A stretch of 64,000 nt of DNA from Alexandriicola marinus (lineage in GTDB: Bacteria; Pseudomonadota; Alphaproteobacteria; Rhodobacterales; Rhodobacteraceae), in NCBI RefSeq assembly GCF_004000435.1, contig NZ_RBVZ01000001.1, positions 1,157,328 to 1,221,327 of the forward strand. The letters run 5' to 3'. The notes beneath the pieces were generated by a model. The model worked only from the letters and a program-made list of their open reading frames with translations, ran no database searches and was not told where the DNA came from. Positions 27,368-34,997 of the stretch are shown here, piece by piece. Both the position numbers and the translations under genes were made by a program. Within the stretch, counting starts at the first letter, position 1. Every line of letters starts with the position of its first letter.

Positions 27368-28117
27368 TTACTTCGGCGAACCGCCCAACCGCGCCATCAA
27401 GCCGCCATCGACGCGGATCGTCTCTCCGGTGATGAAGGAGGCCGCATCCGACAGAAGGAACGCCACGAGTTCGGCCACTTCGCGTGCCTCCGCCGGCCGG
27501 CCAAGGGGATGCATGGCGTTGATCTCGTCCCACACCGCGTCGGGGTCGTCGGACAGGCCCACCGACCAGTCGAGCATCGGCGTCTTGACAGAACCCGGTG
27601 CGACGGCGTTCGACCGCACGCCCTGAGCCGCGAAATCGACCGCGATGGATTTCGCAAGCCCGATCAGCCCGTGTTTCGACGTGGTATAGGCCGCGACATT
27701 GGCCTGCGTGGCCAGCCCCTGCACCGACGCCATGAAAACGCAGGAGCCGCTGTTGACGGCGATCTGCGGCAGGAGCGCGTGAGACAGCAGGTAGGCCCCC
27801 CGCAGGTTCACGTTCATCACTTCGTCCCACAGATCCGGTGTCGTGTCGACGACCGAGCCATAGCGCTGAATGCCCGCGTTATGTGACAGCCCCGTCGCCC
27901 CGCCAAGCTCCGCCGCTGCGGCGGCGGTTCTGGTGGCTGTCTCCTGCTCCGCGATGGAACCCACGATGGTCACGGTCCGGCAGGCAAGGCTTTGGGCAAC
28001 CTGCGCCAGAGCGGCCTCGTCCGTATCGACAAGGATCAAGGGGGTCTCTCCCTCACCAAGCCGCCTTGCCACGGCCTCTCCGATCCCCTTGGCCGCTCCG
28101 GTGATGACGATTGCCAT
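27368..28117 (-). CDS. Short-chain dehydrogenase/reductase
   Basis: NAD(P)-dependent SDR of 249 residues. It shows the cofactor motif TGAAKGIG, the structural NAG in SHNAGIQ, the catalytic Ser in FMASVQG and Tyr/Lys in YTTSK, and the C-terminal ITGETIRVDGG. It converges on the dehydrogenase gene of the cluster with about 130 bases between them, so it may or may not belong to the same pathway. The segment just downstream shows no other gene. Substrate unknown. Confidence 0.9.
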   Translation of the reverse strand: MAIVITGAAKGIGEAVARRLGEGETPLILVDTDEAALAQVAQSLACRTVTIVGSIAEQETATRTAAAAAELGGATGLSHNAGIQRYGSVVDTTPDLWDEVMNVNLRGAYLLSHALLPQIAVNSGSCVFMASVQGLATQANVAAYTTSKHGLIGLAKSIAVDFAAQGVRSNAVAPGSVKTPMLDWSVGLSDDPDAVWDEINAMHPLGRPAEAREVAELVAFLLSDAASFITGETIRVDGGLMARLGGSPK

Positions 28118-28141
28118 AACTGTCCCTCCCGATTCCCGTTC

Positions 28142-28248
28142 TTCGAAATCGGTTTACGACGCGACGGCGGGCGTTGGGAAATGGTTTCGGAGCCCTTAAT
28201 CAACTAAATTCGAAATCTAACGTCTATTTATCAGATGGTTACGACGCG
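28142..28248. repeat. Paired direct repeats upstream of an SDR gene
   Basis: Two short motifs each occur twice in the same order: TTCGAAATC at 28142-28150 and 28209-28217, and TTACGACGCG at 28154-28163 and 28239-28248. The first copy is compact (the two motifs are three bases apart), the second is spread by an A+T-rich insert. They lie in the 233-base promoter region of the leftward SDR gene. They may be activator or regulator sites; no regulator is adjacent. Confidence 0.4.
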
Positions 28249-28350
28249 TCGCTCATGCGATTGACTCTGATCAGCTCACACGTCTCGTGACCCAGGCTTC
28301 GCCCATCGCAGAGCCCACCTGCCCAAGTCAGCCGCATTCGTCACCCGTGG

Positions 28351-29760
28351 TCACTCGTTCAGGTCGCGGAGCAATCGGCCGTGCTTGCGGGTCTCGTCCA
28401 CCAGCGCCCCGAAGGTTCGGAAACCCATCCCTTCGAGGATCGGAAGAAGCCTGACCAGCGCCTCGCCGGTCGCCCGCGCGTCGCCCATCGCGGTATGGCG
28501 CAGCTCGGGCGGGATGGTGATCGACAGCCGGTCGCACAGCGCATCGAGGGAATGGGGCTCGTTGATCCCGAAGACGACCGAAGACAGAAGGACGGTATCC
28601 AGCACCGGGTGCGACCAGCGAACCCCGATTTCCGCCTCGGATTTCTTAAGAAGCCCCACATCGAACGGCGCATTATGCGCGACCAGAACGGCGTCGCGGG
28701 CAAAGTGATGGAGCGCCCGTCCGGCCTCGGCGATGCCGGGGGCGCCGGCGACATCCTCATCCGTCACCTTGTGAATCCGTGTCGAGGCGGGCGGGATCGG
28801 CATCCCCGGGTTGACGTAGCAATCAACCGCCTCCCCCTCGACGATGCGTCCGTTCAGGATGCGGACCGCCCCGATCTGAACGATGGCATCCTTCTCGACC
28901 GAGAGGCCGGTCGTTTCGGTGTCGAAGGCCACGAAACACAGATCACGCAAGGGCGTGTCCCTGACCTCACGGCTTTGCGCCGCGTCGAGCAAATCGAAAT
29001 CGAAGACAAGCGGGCGTGGCGCAACCGGCCGGGCCACACCTGTCATGTCGATCAGGATCATGTGGCCGTCATCGCCAAGCACCTTGATCCGCGCGTCGAA
29101 GGTCCGACCGCTCGCGCTGTTGCAGAGCGTCAGGGCCACCTCGCCGCCCCCATCCGACAGGCGCCCGATCGCAGAGGCGATCTCGGCCTCGTCGAAATAC
29201 TCGGTGATCGCCGCCTTCAGCCTTGGCGGCGCAATGCCGGCCAGAACCTCGGCCGCCTGCGCGTCATAAAGGACGATCTCGTTTGCCGGGTTCAGCAGGA
29301 TCGTCGCAATCGGGATCTCGGTCAGAAGCGCTGTCAGCCGCTCGCTTTCCCGGCGCAGGCGCTGCGTTTCGCGCGCGATCTGGGCGGCGCTGTCCATGAC
29401 AGAGGCGTTCATCGTTCGGGTCAGCGCCTCGGCCGCGGGCGCAAGATCGCCCAGATAGCGGGCCGCCCGCCTGTCAACCTCGGCCTCCACATCGGAATGG
29501 GCGCGCAGCCGCAACCCCGCCGACAACCGGTTGATCGGTTTCGCGACGTTTTCGTCGAAGAGCAGCCAGACCCCGAGCGCAAGGCCGGTGTTGAGGAAGG
29601 CAAAGACGATGAAGACGGTGACGAACGGCTGCGACGGCAGCGCCTCCTCGGCCCGCGACCATCCCAGATAAAGCGCCGCAGCCGCCAGCGCCGCCCCGCC
29701 GAGTGCCAGAAGGCAGAAGAACAGGAATATCCGGAGGCGCAGGCTGAGGCTGGTGAGCAT
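28351..29760 (-). CDS. Membrane-anchored DnaQ-like 3'-5' exonuclease with PAS-like region
   Basis: Protein of 469 residues in an unusual order. Two hydrophobic segments (about 8-30 and 42-65) are followed by a HAMP-like stretch beginning NVAKPINRLSAGL, a helical linker, a PAS-like region (IPIATILLNPANEIVLYD) and a C-terminal exonuclease domain. The exonuclease has the DEDDh set: FDTETTGL, AHNAPFDVGLL and HTAMGDARATGEAL. Such signalling-type exonucleases are often found beside DUF294/CBS genes and acetate-type symporters. It is the last gene of the leftward acetate operon. A signalling or RNA/DNA-trimming role is inferred; replication proofreading is unlikely given the membrane anchor. Confidence 0.83.
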   Translation of the reverse strand: MLTSLSLRLRIFLFFCLLALGGAALAAAALYLGWSRAEEALPSQPFVTVFIVFAFLNTGLALGVWLLFDENVAKPINRLSAGLRLRAHSDVEAEVDRRAARYLGDLAPAAEALTRTMNASVMDSAAQIARETQRLRRESERLTALLTEIPIATILLNPANEIVLYDAQAAEVLAGIAPPRLKAAITEYFDEAEIASAIGRLSDGGGEVALTLCNSASGRTFDARIKVLGDDGHMILIDMTGVARPVAPRPLVFDFDLLDAAQSREVRDTPLRDLCFVAFDTETTGLSVEKDAIVQIGAVRILNGRIVEGEAVDCYVNPGMPIPPASTRIHKVTDEDVAGAPGIAEAGRALHHFARDAVLVAHNAPFDVGLLKKSEAEIGVRWSHPVLDTVLLSSVVFGINEPHSLDALCDRLSITIPPELRHTAMGDARATGEALVRLLPILEGMGFRTFGALVDETRKHGRLLRDLNE

Positions 29761-29761
29761 G

Positions 29762-30280
29762 TCAGCCGTCGCAGATCAGCGTCAGGATCGGGTCGTCGGG
29801 CGCCATCGCCTGCCACCCGGCATCCGTCACCGCGCCATCGGCCGCGAATTCTGCACCGTCGATCAAAAGCGCCGAGCGCGCGCCGGCGCAATCGAACAGC
29901 ATCGGCGCCTGGTTCACGGGTGACCAGCGGCCAAAGAAATACAGGTCAGCCAGACGTTGATCCGGCAGGTTCTCGTTCCGGCGGGCCGTGGCGATATCGA
30001 CGGCGACAAAGCGCTTTGTATAGGGCCAGAGCAGGGTCCACGGGCGGAGCCAGCCCTGCTCTTCGACCTGCATCGCCACCGTCACCCCCTCGGGGAGTTG
30101 GGCTGCCGTCCGGTCGAACCAGGTGTATTCGTTGGTGATCGTCATCCCCAGCATCCCGAGGCCCGCGGCCACCGGCAGGATCCATTTCGGCAGCCTGCGC
30201 CCCACGATCAGGTTCAGCACCATGGCCACGCCCGCGCAGGCGATGCCGGCAAAGATCGTCGCGATCAGTTCCAGGAACAT
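29762..30280 (-). CDS. Membrane-associated protein of unknown function
   Basis: Protein of 172 residues with two N-terminal membrane helices (about 5-25 and 35-50) and a soluble rest containing TNEYTWFDRTA, WTLLWPYTKRFVAVD and a C-terminal segment with two Cys. I do not recognise a named family. It is tightly placed between the DUF294 protein (four bases) and the exonuclease (one base), so it is translated with them and probably works in the same sensing or transport-control system. The topology suggests the soluble part faces the periplasm or lies along the membrane. Confidence 0.7.
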   Translation of the reverse strand: MFLELIATIFAGIACAGVAMVLNLIVGRRLPKWILPVAAGLGMLGMTITNEYTWFDRTAAQLPEGVTVAMQVEEQGWLRPWTLLWPYTKRFVAVDIATARRNENLPDQRLADLYFFGRWSPVNQAPMLFDCAGARSALLIDGAEFAADGAVTDAGWQAMAPDDPILTLICDG

Positions 30281-30284
30281 GACG

Positions 30285-32105
30285 TCACCCCAATGCCCCT
30301 TTTCCCGATCCTACCGCCGATTGCATCGTCTTGACCACGACGAAAGCGTCGCGCAGGTGGCTGCGTTCGAAATCAGACAGAACCGACGGATCAAGATGAT
30401 TGCCCGGTTTCTCCCCCGCCTTGATCTGGCGTGCCTGGTGGTCCAGCCGCATGGTCGCGATCAGGTCATAGGCATCCAGAAGATCGGCGCCGCCCGATTT
30501 CGACAGGATCCCCGCTTTCCGCGCCGCCTCCAGCCGGGCCCGCGTGTTGGCGACGGTCAGTTGGCCCTGAAGCGCATAGACCCGCCCCAGATCGACCACC
30601 GGCACCACACCGTTGTGCTTGAGATCAAGCTGATTGCGGTGATCGCCCGATCGGATGGTGGCCAGCCCTCGTAACAGACCCAGCGGTGGCTGATGCTTGA
30701 GGGAATTCGATATCATGTGCGCGGTGAAGATCGAGTTCTTCGCCGCCGCGCGAAGCGTGTCGTCGCGCAGGCTTCCGAACAGGCTCTCATCGCCGCCGAT
30801 CGGCCGCAGGTCGAACATGACCGAGGCCAGCATCTGCGCCTCCGGGTCCGGCCTGGCGATCCAGCCGCTGAAATAGTCGCGCCAGACGCGAAGGGGTTGG
30901 CACCAGCGGGGATTGGTCGCCATCATATCGCCGGGGCAATAGACGTATCCGCAGCGATCGAGCCCATCGCTCACGAACCGGGCGAGCGCCGCGAAATAGG
31001 GCATCTGCGCCTCGGTCACGTCATCCGACAGGATCAGGCAATTGTCCTGATCCGAGACGCCGGTCTGCTCCTGCCGGCCCTGCGACCCGCAGGCAAGCCA
31101 GAGATAGGGCACCGGCGCGGGGCCCAACTCCGCCTCGGCCAGCGCCAGAAGCCGCCGTGTCGCGGTGTCGGCGATATCGGTGATCAGCCGCGTCACGACT
31201 TCGTGCCGGTTGCCGGTATCGATGAGTTGCACCAGCAGCTTGGGGATGTCGCCCGTCGCGCGGGCCATTTCCATCGCGTCGCCGGCCTTTGCCACGCGGC
31301 CCACAAGGTCGGCCGACGACATGGCCTGCGCGCGGGTCAGGTCCGTCTGGGTGACGATGCCGGTCAGACGCGGACCATCCACGATGGGGATATGCCCGAT
31401 CCCGCGCTCCACCATCAGGTGCAGCACATCCGTGACCAGCGCGCCCGCGCCAAGCGTCAGCGGGTTCGCCGTCATGATGGTCGAGACCGGCGCATCGGGA
31501 TCGGCCCCTCCCGCGACAACCTTACCGTTCATGTCGCGCAGGGTCACGATGCCGCGAAAGCCGCTGTCGTCGGCGATGCAGATCGACGAGATGCGGTTTG
31601 CCTGCATCTGTTCCGCCGCCGACCGGATCGGCGTGTCGGGCGTGCAGGTCAGCGGCGCCCGGGTCATCAGTTGCGCGACCGACATGGTCGCCAGCGACCT
31701 GTCATCGGCCCGCGCCGGGCGACGACGGTCGAAGAACCGGGCAACGGAAGGATGATCCTCCATCAGTTCAAAGAGCCGGGCCGCCGGCAGCACGATCAGG
31801 ATTGCCTCGGCGATTGCCGTCGCGGTCCGGCTGGCCGCCTCGCGACGCAGAAGCGCGCGTTCGCCGAAGGAATTGCGCGGTCCCAGAAGGGACAGCTGAA
31901 CGCCGGTCTCGTCGGTGATCTCGATCTCGCCCCCCGCGATGACGAAGAGGTCCGAAATCGTGTCCCCGACCTTGAAGATGGTCTCGCCTTCGGCGACGGG
32001 CCGGGCCTCGCAGGCGCGGGCCAGATCGGTCAGGACGGTATCGGGCAGGCTGTCATAAGGGTGCACCGAGGACAGGAACTGTGTCAGATCTGCCGGAAGT
32101 GGCAT
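30285..32105 (-). CDS. Cyclic-nucleotide-binding/CBS/DUF294 nucleotidyltransferase-like protein
   Basis: Cytosolic protein of 606 residues. Domains in order: a CNMP-binding fold (about 20-135, EGETIFKVGD and FGERALLRREAASRTATAIAE), two CBS domains (about 150-275, MTRAPLTCTPDTPIRSAAEQM and IMTANPLTLGAG), a DUF294 nucleotidyltransferase-like domain (LWLACGSQGRQEQTGVSDQDN, where GSQGRQEQ..sDQD resembles GlnD-type catalytic motifs) and a C-terminal substrate-like domain. Genes like this accompany acetate-type symporters in many proteobacteria and are thought to sense nucleotides and modify a partner. Here it is in the acs-adk-symporter operon, so AMP or ATP is a reasonable ligand. Confidence 0.88.
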   Translation of the reverse strand: MPLPADLTQFLSSVHPYDSLPDTVLTDLARACEARPVAEGETIFKVGDTISDLFVIAGGEIEITDETGVQLSLLGPRNSFGERALLRREAASRTATAIAEAILIVLPAARLFELMEDHPSVARFFDRRRPARADDRSLATMSVAQLMTRAPLTCTPDTPIRSAAEQMQANRISSICIADDSGFRGIVTLRDMNGKVVAGGADPDAPVSTIMTANPLTLGAGALVTDVLHLMVERGIGHIPIVDGPRLTGIVTQTDLTRAQAMSSADLVGRVAKAGDAMEMARATGDIPKLLVQLIDTGNRHEVVTRLITDIADTATRRLLALAEAELGPAPVPYLWLACGSQGRQEQTGVSDQDNCLILSDDVTEAQMPYFAALARFVSDGLDRCGYVYCPGDMMATNPRWCQPLRVWRDYFSGWIARPDPEAQMLASVMFDLRPIGGDESLFGSLRDDTLRAAAKNSIFTAHMISNSLKHQPPLGLLRGLATIRSGDHRNQLDLKHNGVVPVVDLGRVYALQGQLTVANTRARLEAARKAGILSKSGGADLLDAYDLIATMRLDHQARQIKAGEKPGNHLDPSVLSDFERSHLRDAFVVVKTMQSAVGSGKGALG

Positions 32106-32128
32106 GGTGTCATCCCTCTTGATGGTCT

Positions 32129-32156
32129 GTCCTGCCCGATGGCAACCGGGCAGGAC
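32129..32156 (-). terminator. Intercistronic hairpin 2 after the symporter gene
   Basis: Perfect 10-bp stem (GTCCTGCCCG / CGGGCAGGAC) with an eight-base loop in the 99-base gap between the symporter and the DUF294 gene. Together with the second hairpin at 32170-32194 it is likely to slow transcription or protect the upstream mRNA. No T run follows, so full termination is doubtful. Confidence 0.5.
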
Positions 32157-32169
32157 GATGATGGCACGG

Positions 32170-32194
32170 TGGCGCGGCCAGTCTGGCCGCGCCA
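32170..32194 (-). terminator. Intercistronic hairpin 1 after the symporter gene
   Basis: Perfect 11-bp stem (TGGCGCGGCCA / TGGCCGCGCCA) with a three-base loop, starting about ten bases after the symporter stop in the direction of reading. It is followed by a second strong hairpin. Twin hairpins at this point would let the transporter be expressed more strongly than the downstream genes. Confidence 0.55.
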
Positions 32195-32204
32195 GAGGCT
32201 TTGA

Positions 32205-33992
32205 TCAGTGACCGTCGACAGCAACGCCGGCCCCACGCGGGACGCGGACGCTTTCGACGAGGTCCTTGATCTCCTGCGGGGTCTCCTTGGTCATGCCGGC
32301 GACGATATAGGCCACCGCAAAGTTGACCGCGGCCCCGACCGCCCCGAACGAGGTCGACTGGATCGGCCCGAGCAGAGGATCGGCATCCGTGAACGAATTG
32401 GTGTCCGGGATGAAGAACCAGCCCTTGTGCAGGAAGATGTAGAGAAGCGTGACCAGAAGACCGGCCAGCATCCCCGCCACGGCACCCGCATTGTTGATGC
32501 GCGTCGAGAAGATGCCCATCATCAGCGCCGGGAAGATCGACGCCGCCGCAAGGCCAAAGGCCAGCGCCACCGTTTGCGCGGCAAATCCCGGCGGATTGAG
32601 GCCGAGGATCACCGCCACCACGATCGCCGCAGCCATCGAGATGCGCGCTGCCATCAGTTCGGATTTCTCCGACATGTTGGGCGTCAGCTGACCCTTGAGA
32701 AGGTCGTGAGATACCGCCGAGGAGATCGCCAGCAGAAGGCCCGCCGCCGTCGACAGGGCCGCCGCAAGGCCGCCCGCCGCCACAAGGCCGATGACCCAGC
32801 CCGGAAGGGATGCGATCTCGGGATTGGCCAGAACGAGGATGTCGCGGTTGAAATTGACCAGCTCGTTGCCTTCCCAGCCTTTTTCCGCCGCCCGTGCCTG
32901 AAGATCGGCATTGGCGTCGTTGTAATACTGGATACGACCGTCACCGTTCTTGTCTTCCCAGCCCAGAAGGCCGGTCTTCTGCCATGTCTCCATCCAGCCA
33001 TATTCGGGATCGGTCTCGATCTGCTCGACGCTGACCGCCTCGCCATCGGTTCCGTTGGGCCACATCAGTTCAGAGATGTTGAGCCGCGCCATGGCCCCCA
33101 CGGCAGGCGCCGTCAGGTAAAGCAGGGCGATGAACACCAGCGTCCAGCCGGCCGACCAGCGGGCGTCAGAGACGCGCGGCACGGTGAAGAAGCGCATGAT
33201 GACATGCGGCAGACCCGCGGTGCCGATCATCAGCGACAGGGTGAAGAGCACCATGTTGATGGTCGAGCCATGCGCGGCGGTATATTCGGCAAAGCCCAGA
33301 TCGGTGACGATCTGGTCCAGCTTGACCAGAAGCGGCTCGCCGGATGCGGAATGCTCGCCGAACAGGCCAAGGGCCGGGATCGGGTTGCCGGTCAGCTGCA
33401 GCGAGATGAAGACCGCCGGGATCGTATAGGCGGTGATCAGCACGCAATATTGCGCGACCTGCGTATAGGTCACGCCCTTCATGCCGCCGAACACGGCATA
33501 GGCAAAGACGACACAGGCCCCGATCAGAAGGCCCCAGAAGGCATCGATCTCGAGGAAGCGGCCGAAGGCGATGCCCACCCCCTGCATCTGGCCGATCACA
33601 TAGGTGATGGAGGCCACCAGCAGGCAGATCACGGCGACCATCCGCGCGGTTTTGGAATAGAACCGGTCGCCGATGAATTCCGACACCGTAAACTTGCCGA
33701 ACTTGCGCAGGTAAGGCGCAAGAAGCAGCGCCAGAAGCACGTAGCCCCCGGTCCAGCCCATCAGGAAGGACGAGTTGTCATAACCGGTAAAGGCGATGAG
33801 GCCCGCCATCGAGATGAACGAGGCCGCCGACATCCAGTCGGCCGCGGTCGCCATGCCGTTGGTGACGGGATGAACCCCGCGCCCGGCGGCATAGAATTCC
33901 GACGTGGAACCCGCCCGGGCCCAGATCGCGATGCCGATGTAGAGCGCGAAGGACGCGCCCACGAACAGCAGGTTGAGAGTGAATTGATCCAT
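32205..33992 (-). CDS. Sodium:solute symporter, acetate-type (VC_2705/ActP-like)
   Basis: Inner-membrane transporter of 595 residues with about 13 membrane helices. The family core is clear: AADWMSAASFISMAGLIAFTGYD, YVIGQMQGVGIAFGRFLEI, and GLAAALSTAAGLLLAISSAVSHD. A long soluble loop of about 75 residues (around 310-385) interrupts the second half, as in the VC_2705 subgroup. The gene is preceded by a DUF4212 partner, which marks this subgroup of sodium/acetate or small monocarboxylate importers. Co-transcription with acs supports acetate or propionate uptake. Confidence 0.88.
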   Translation of the reverse strand: MDQFTLNLLFVGASFALYIGIAIWARAGSTSEFYAAGRGVHPVTNGMATAADWMSAASFISMAGLIAFTGYDNSSFLMGWTGGYVLLALLLAPYLRKFGKFTVSEFIGDRFYSKTARMVAVICLLVASITYVIGQMQGVGIAFGRFLEIDAFWGLLIGACVVFAYAVFGGMKGVTYTQVAQYCVLITAYTIPAVFISLQLTGNPIPALGLFGEHSASGEPLLVKLDQIVTDLGFAEYTAAHGSTINMVLFTLSLMIGTAGLPHVIMRFFTVPRVSDARWSAGWTLVFIALLYLTAPAVGAMARLNISELMWPNGTDGEAVSVEQIETDPEYGWMETWQKTGLLGWEDKNGDGRIQYYNDANADLQARAAEKGWEGNELVNFNRDILVLANPEIASLPGWVIGLVAAGGLAAALSTAAGLLLAISSAVSHDLLKGQLTPNMSEKSELMAARISMAAAIVVAVILGLNPPGFAAQTVALAFGLAAASIFPALMMGIFSTRINNAGAVAGMLAGLLVTLLYIFLHKGWFFIPDTNSFTDADPLLGPIQSTSFGAVGAAVNFAVAYIVAGMTKETPQEIKDLVESVRVPRGAGVAVDGH

Positions 33993-33996
33993 GGGT

Positions 33997-34257
33997 CTAT
34001 TCCTCGTCCACGCCGAATTGTTGATCGAGCCTGTTCATCCGCCAGGCGTAGAAGAAGATCAGCACCAAGAAGACGAGGATCGATCCCTGCTGGGCAAACC
34101 AGAAGCCCAGATCGGCGCCGCCGATCGTGATCCCCGACAAGGCCGGGCGCAGGATGATCCCGAACCCGAAAGAGACCAGCGCCCATATCGCGAGGCTGAT
34201 CAGGATAAGACGCACATTGGCGGACCAATATGCCTTGGGGTCGCTCTTCGCACTCAT
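33997..34257 (-). CDS. DUF4212 small symporter subunit
   Basis: Small membrane protein of 86 residues with two helices (about 17-37 and 53-73) around the family motif YWSANVRLILISLAIWALVSFG (core YWxxNxRL). Such proteins are the small subunit of the sodium/substrate symporter encoded next to it, four bases downstream. Its ATG overlaps the adenylate kinase stop (ATGA). Confidence 0.85.
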   Translation of the reverse strand: MSAKSDPKAYWSANVRLILISLAIWALVSFGFGIILRPALSGITIGGADLGFWFAQQGSILVFLVLIFFYAWRMNRLDQQFGVDEE

Positions 34258-34994
34258 TGTGCTTCCTCCGTTTCAGACAGTCTTGAACTCCCGCGCGCCA
34301 GCGGCACGCCGCGCACCTCCACGACGATCGGCCGGATGATCCGGTGCAATGCGCTCGTGATCGTGCCGATATCGTCCATCGCGTTCAGGGTCTCGAGCGC
34401 GCCGTCGCGCCCGTAGAACTCGATCAGCGGGGCGGTTTCGCGGTGATAGGCGTCAAGCCGGCGACGCACCGTATCGGCGGTGTCATCGGCCCGGCGCACG
34501 AATGCGGTGCCGCCGCAATTGTCGCAGCTTCCCTCGGCCCGGGGCTGCTTGAAGCTGTCGTGATAGCCTTCGCCGCAGCCCTGGCAGGTGTAGCGACCCG
34601 AAATCCGCGTCACCATCGCCTCGTCTTCGACCTTCAGGCTGATAGCCGCATGAACCCGCGTGCCCAGCCCCTCCAGCATCTCGGACAGCGCCGCAGCCTG
34701 CGCAAGCGTCCTGGGAAAGCCGTCGAGGATGATGCCCGCGCCGCAATCGGGGCTGTCGAGCCGCTCGCTCAGGATATTGAGGACGATGTCGTCACTGACG
34801 AGACCGCCCTCCTCCATGATCGATTTGGCCGCGAGGCCCGGGCCCGTGCCCTTTGCCACCGCCTCGCGCAGAAGATCGCCCGTCGACAGCTGCACGAGGC
34901 CATAGTGGTTTTCCATGATCCTTGCCTGTGTGCCTTTGCCTGCCCCGGGCGGGCCAAGGAGGATCAGGACAGGAACTTTTCCGAAATCACGCAT
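34254..34994 (-). CDS. adk: Adenylate kinase within the acetate operon
   Basis: Converts AMP plus ATP to two ADP. P-loop GPPGAGKGTQA, AMP-binding segment STGDLLREAV and GFPRTLAQA, lid residues and a zinc-type lid with Cys pairs in CQGCGEGYHD and CDNCGG are all present. The 246 residues are somewhat longer than housekeeping Adk because of a C-terminal tail of about 30 residues. It lies three bases after acs and overlaps the DUF4212 gene. Acetyl-CoA synthetase releases AMP, so a co-expressed adenylate kinase would recycle it. It may be a second copy; the housekeeping gene normally sits with ribosomal protein genes. Confidence 0.9.
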   Translation of the reverse strand: MRDFGKVPVLILLGPPGAGKGTQARIMENHYGLVQLSTGDLLREAVAKGTGPGLAAKSIMEEGGLVSDDIVLNILSERLDSPDCGAGIILDGFPRTLAQAAALSEMLEGLGTRVHAAISLKVEDEAMVTRISGRYTCQGCGEGYHDSFKQPRAEGSCDNCGGTAFVRRADDTADTVRRRLDAYHRETAPLIEFYGRDGALETLNAMDDIGTITSALHRIIRPIVVEVRGVPLARGSSRLSETEEAQ

Positions 34995-34997
34995 GTG

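Noticed and set aside
32208-34130. Forward open frame of 640 codons opposite the symporter
   Set aside because: Antisense shadow of a clear transporter gene, with no hydrophobic or domain pattern of its own.
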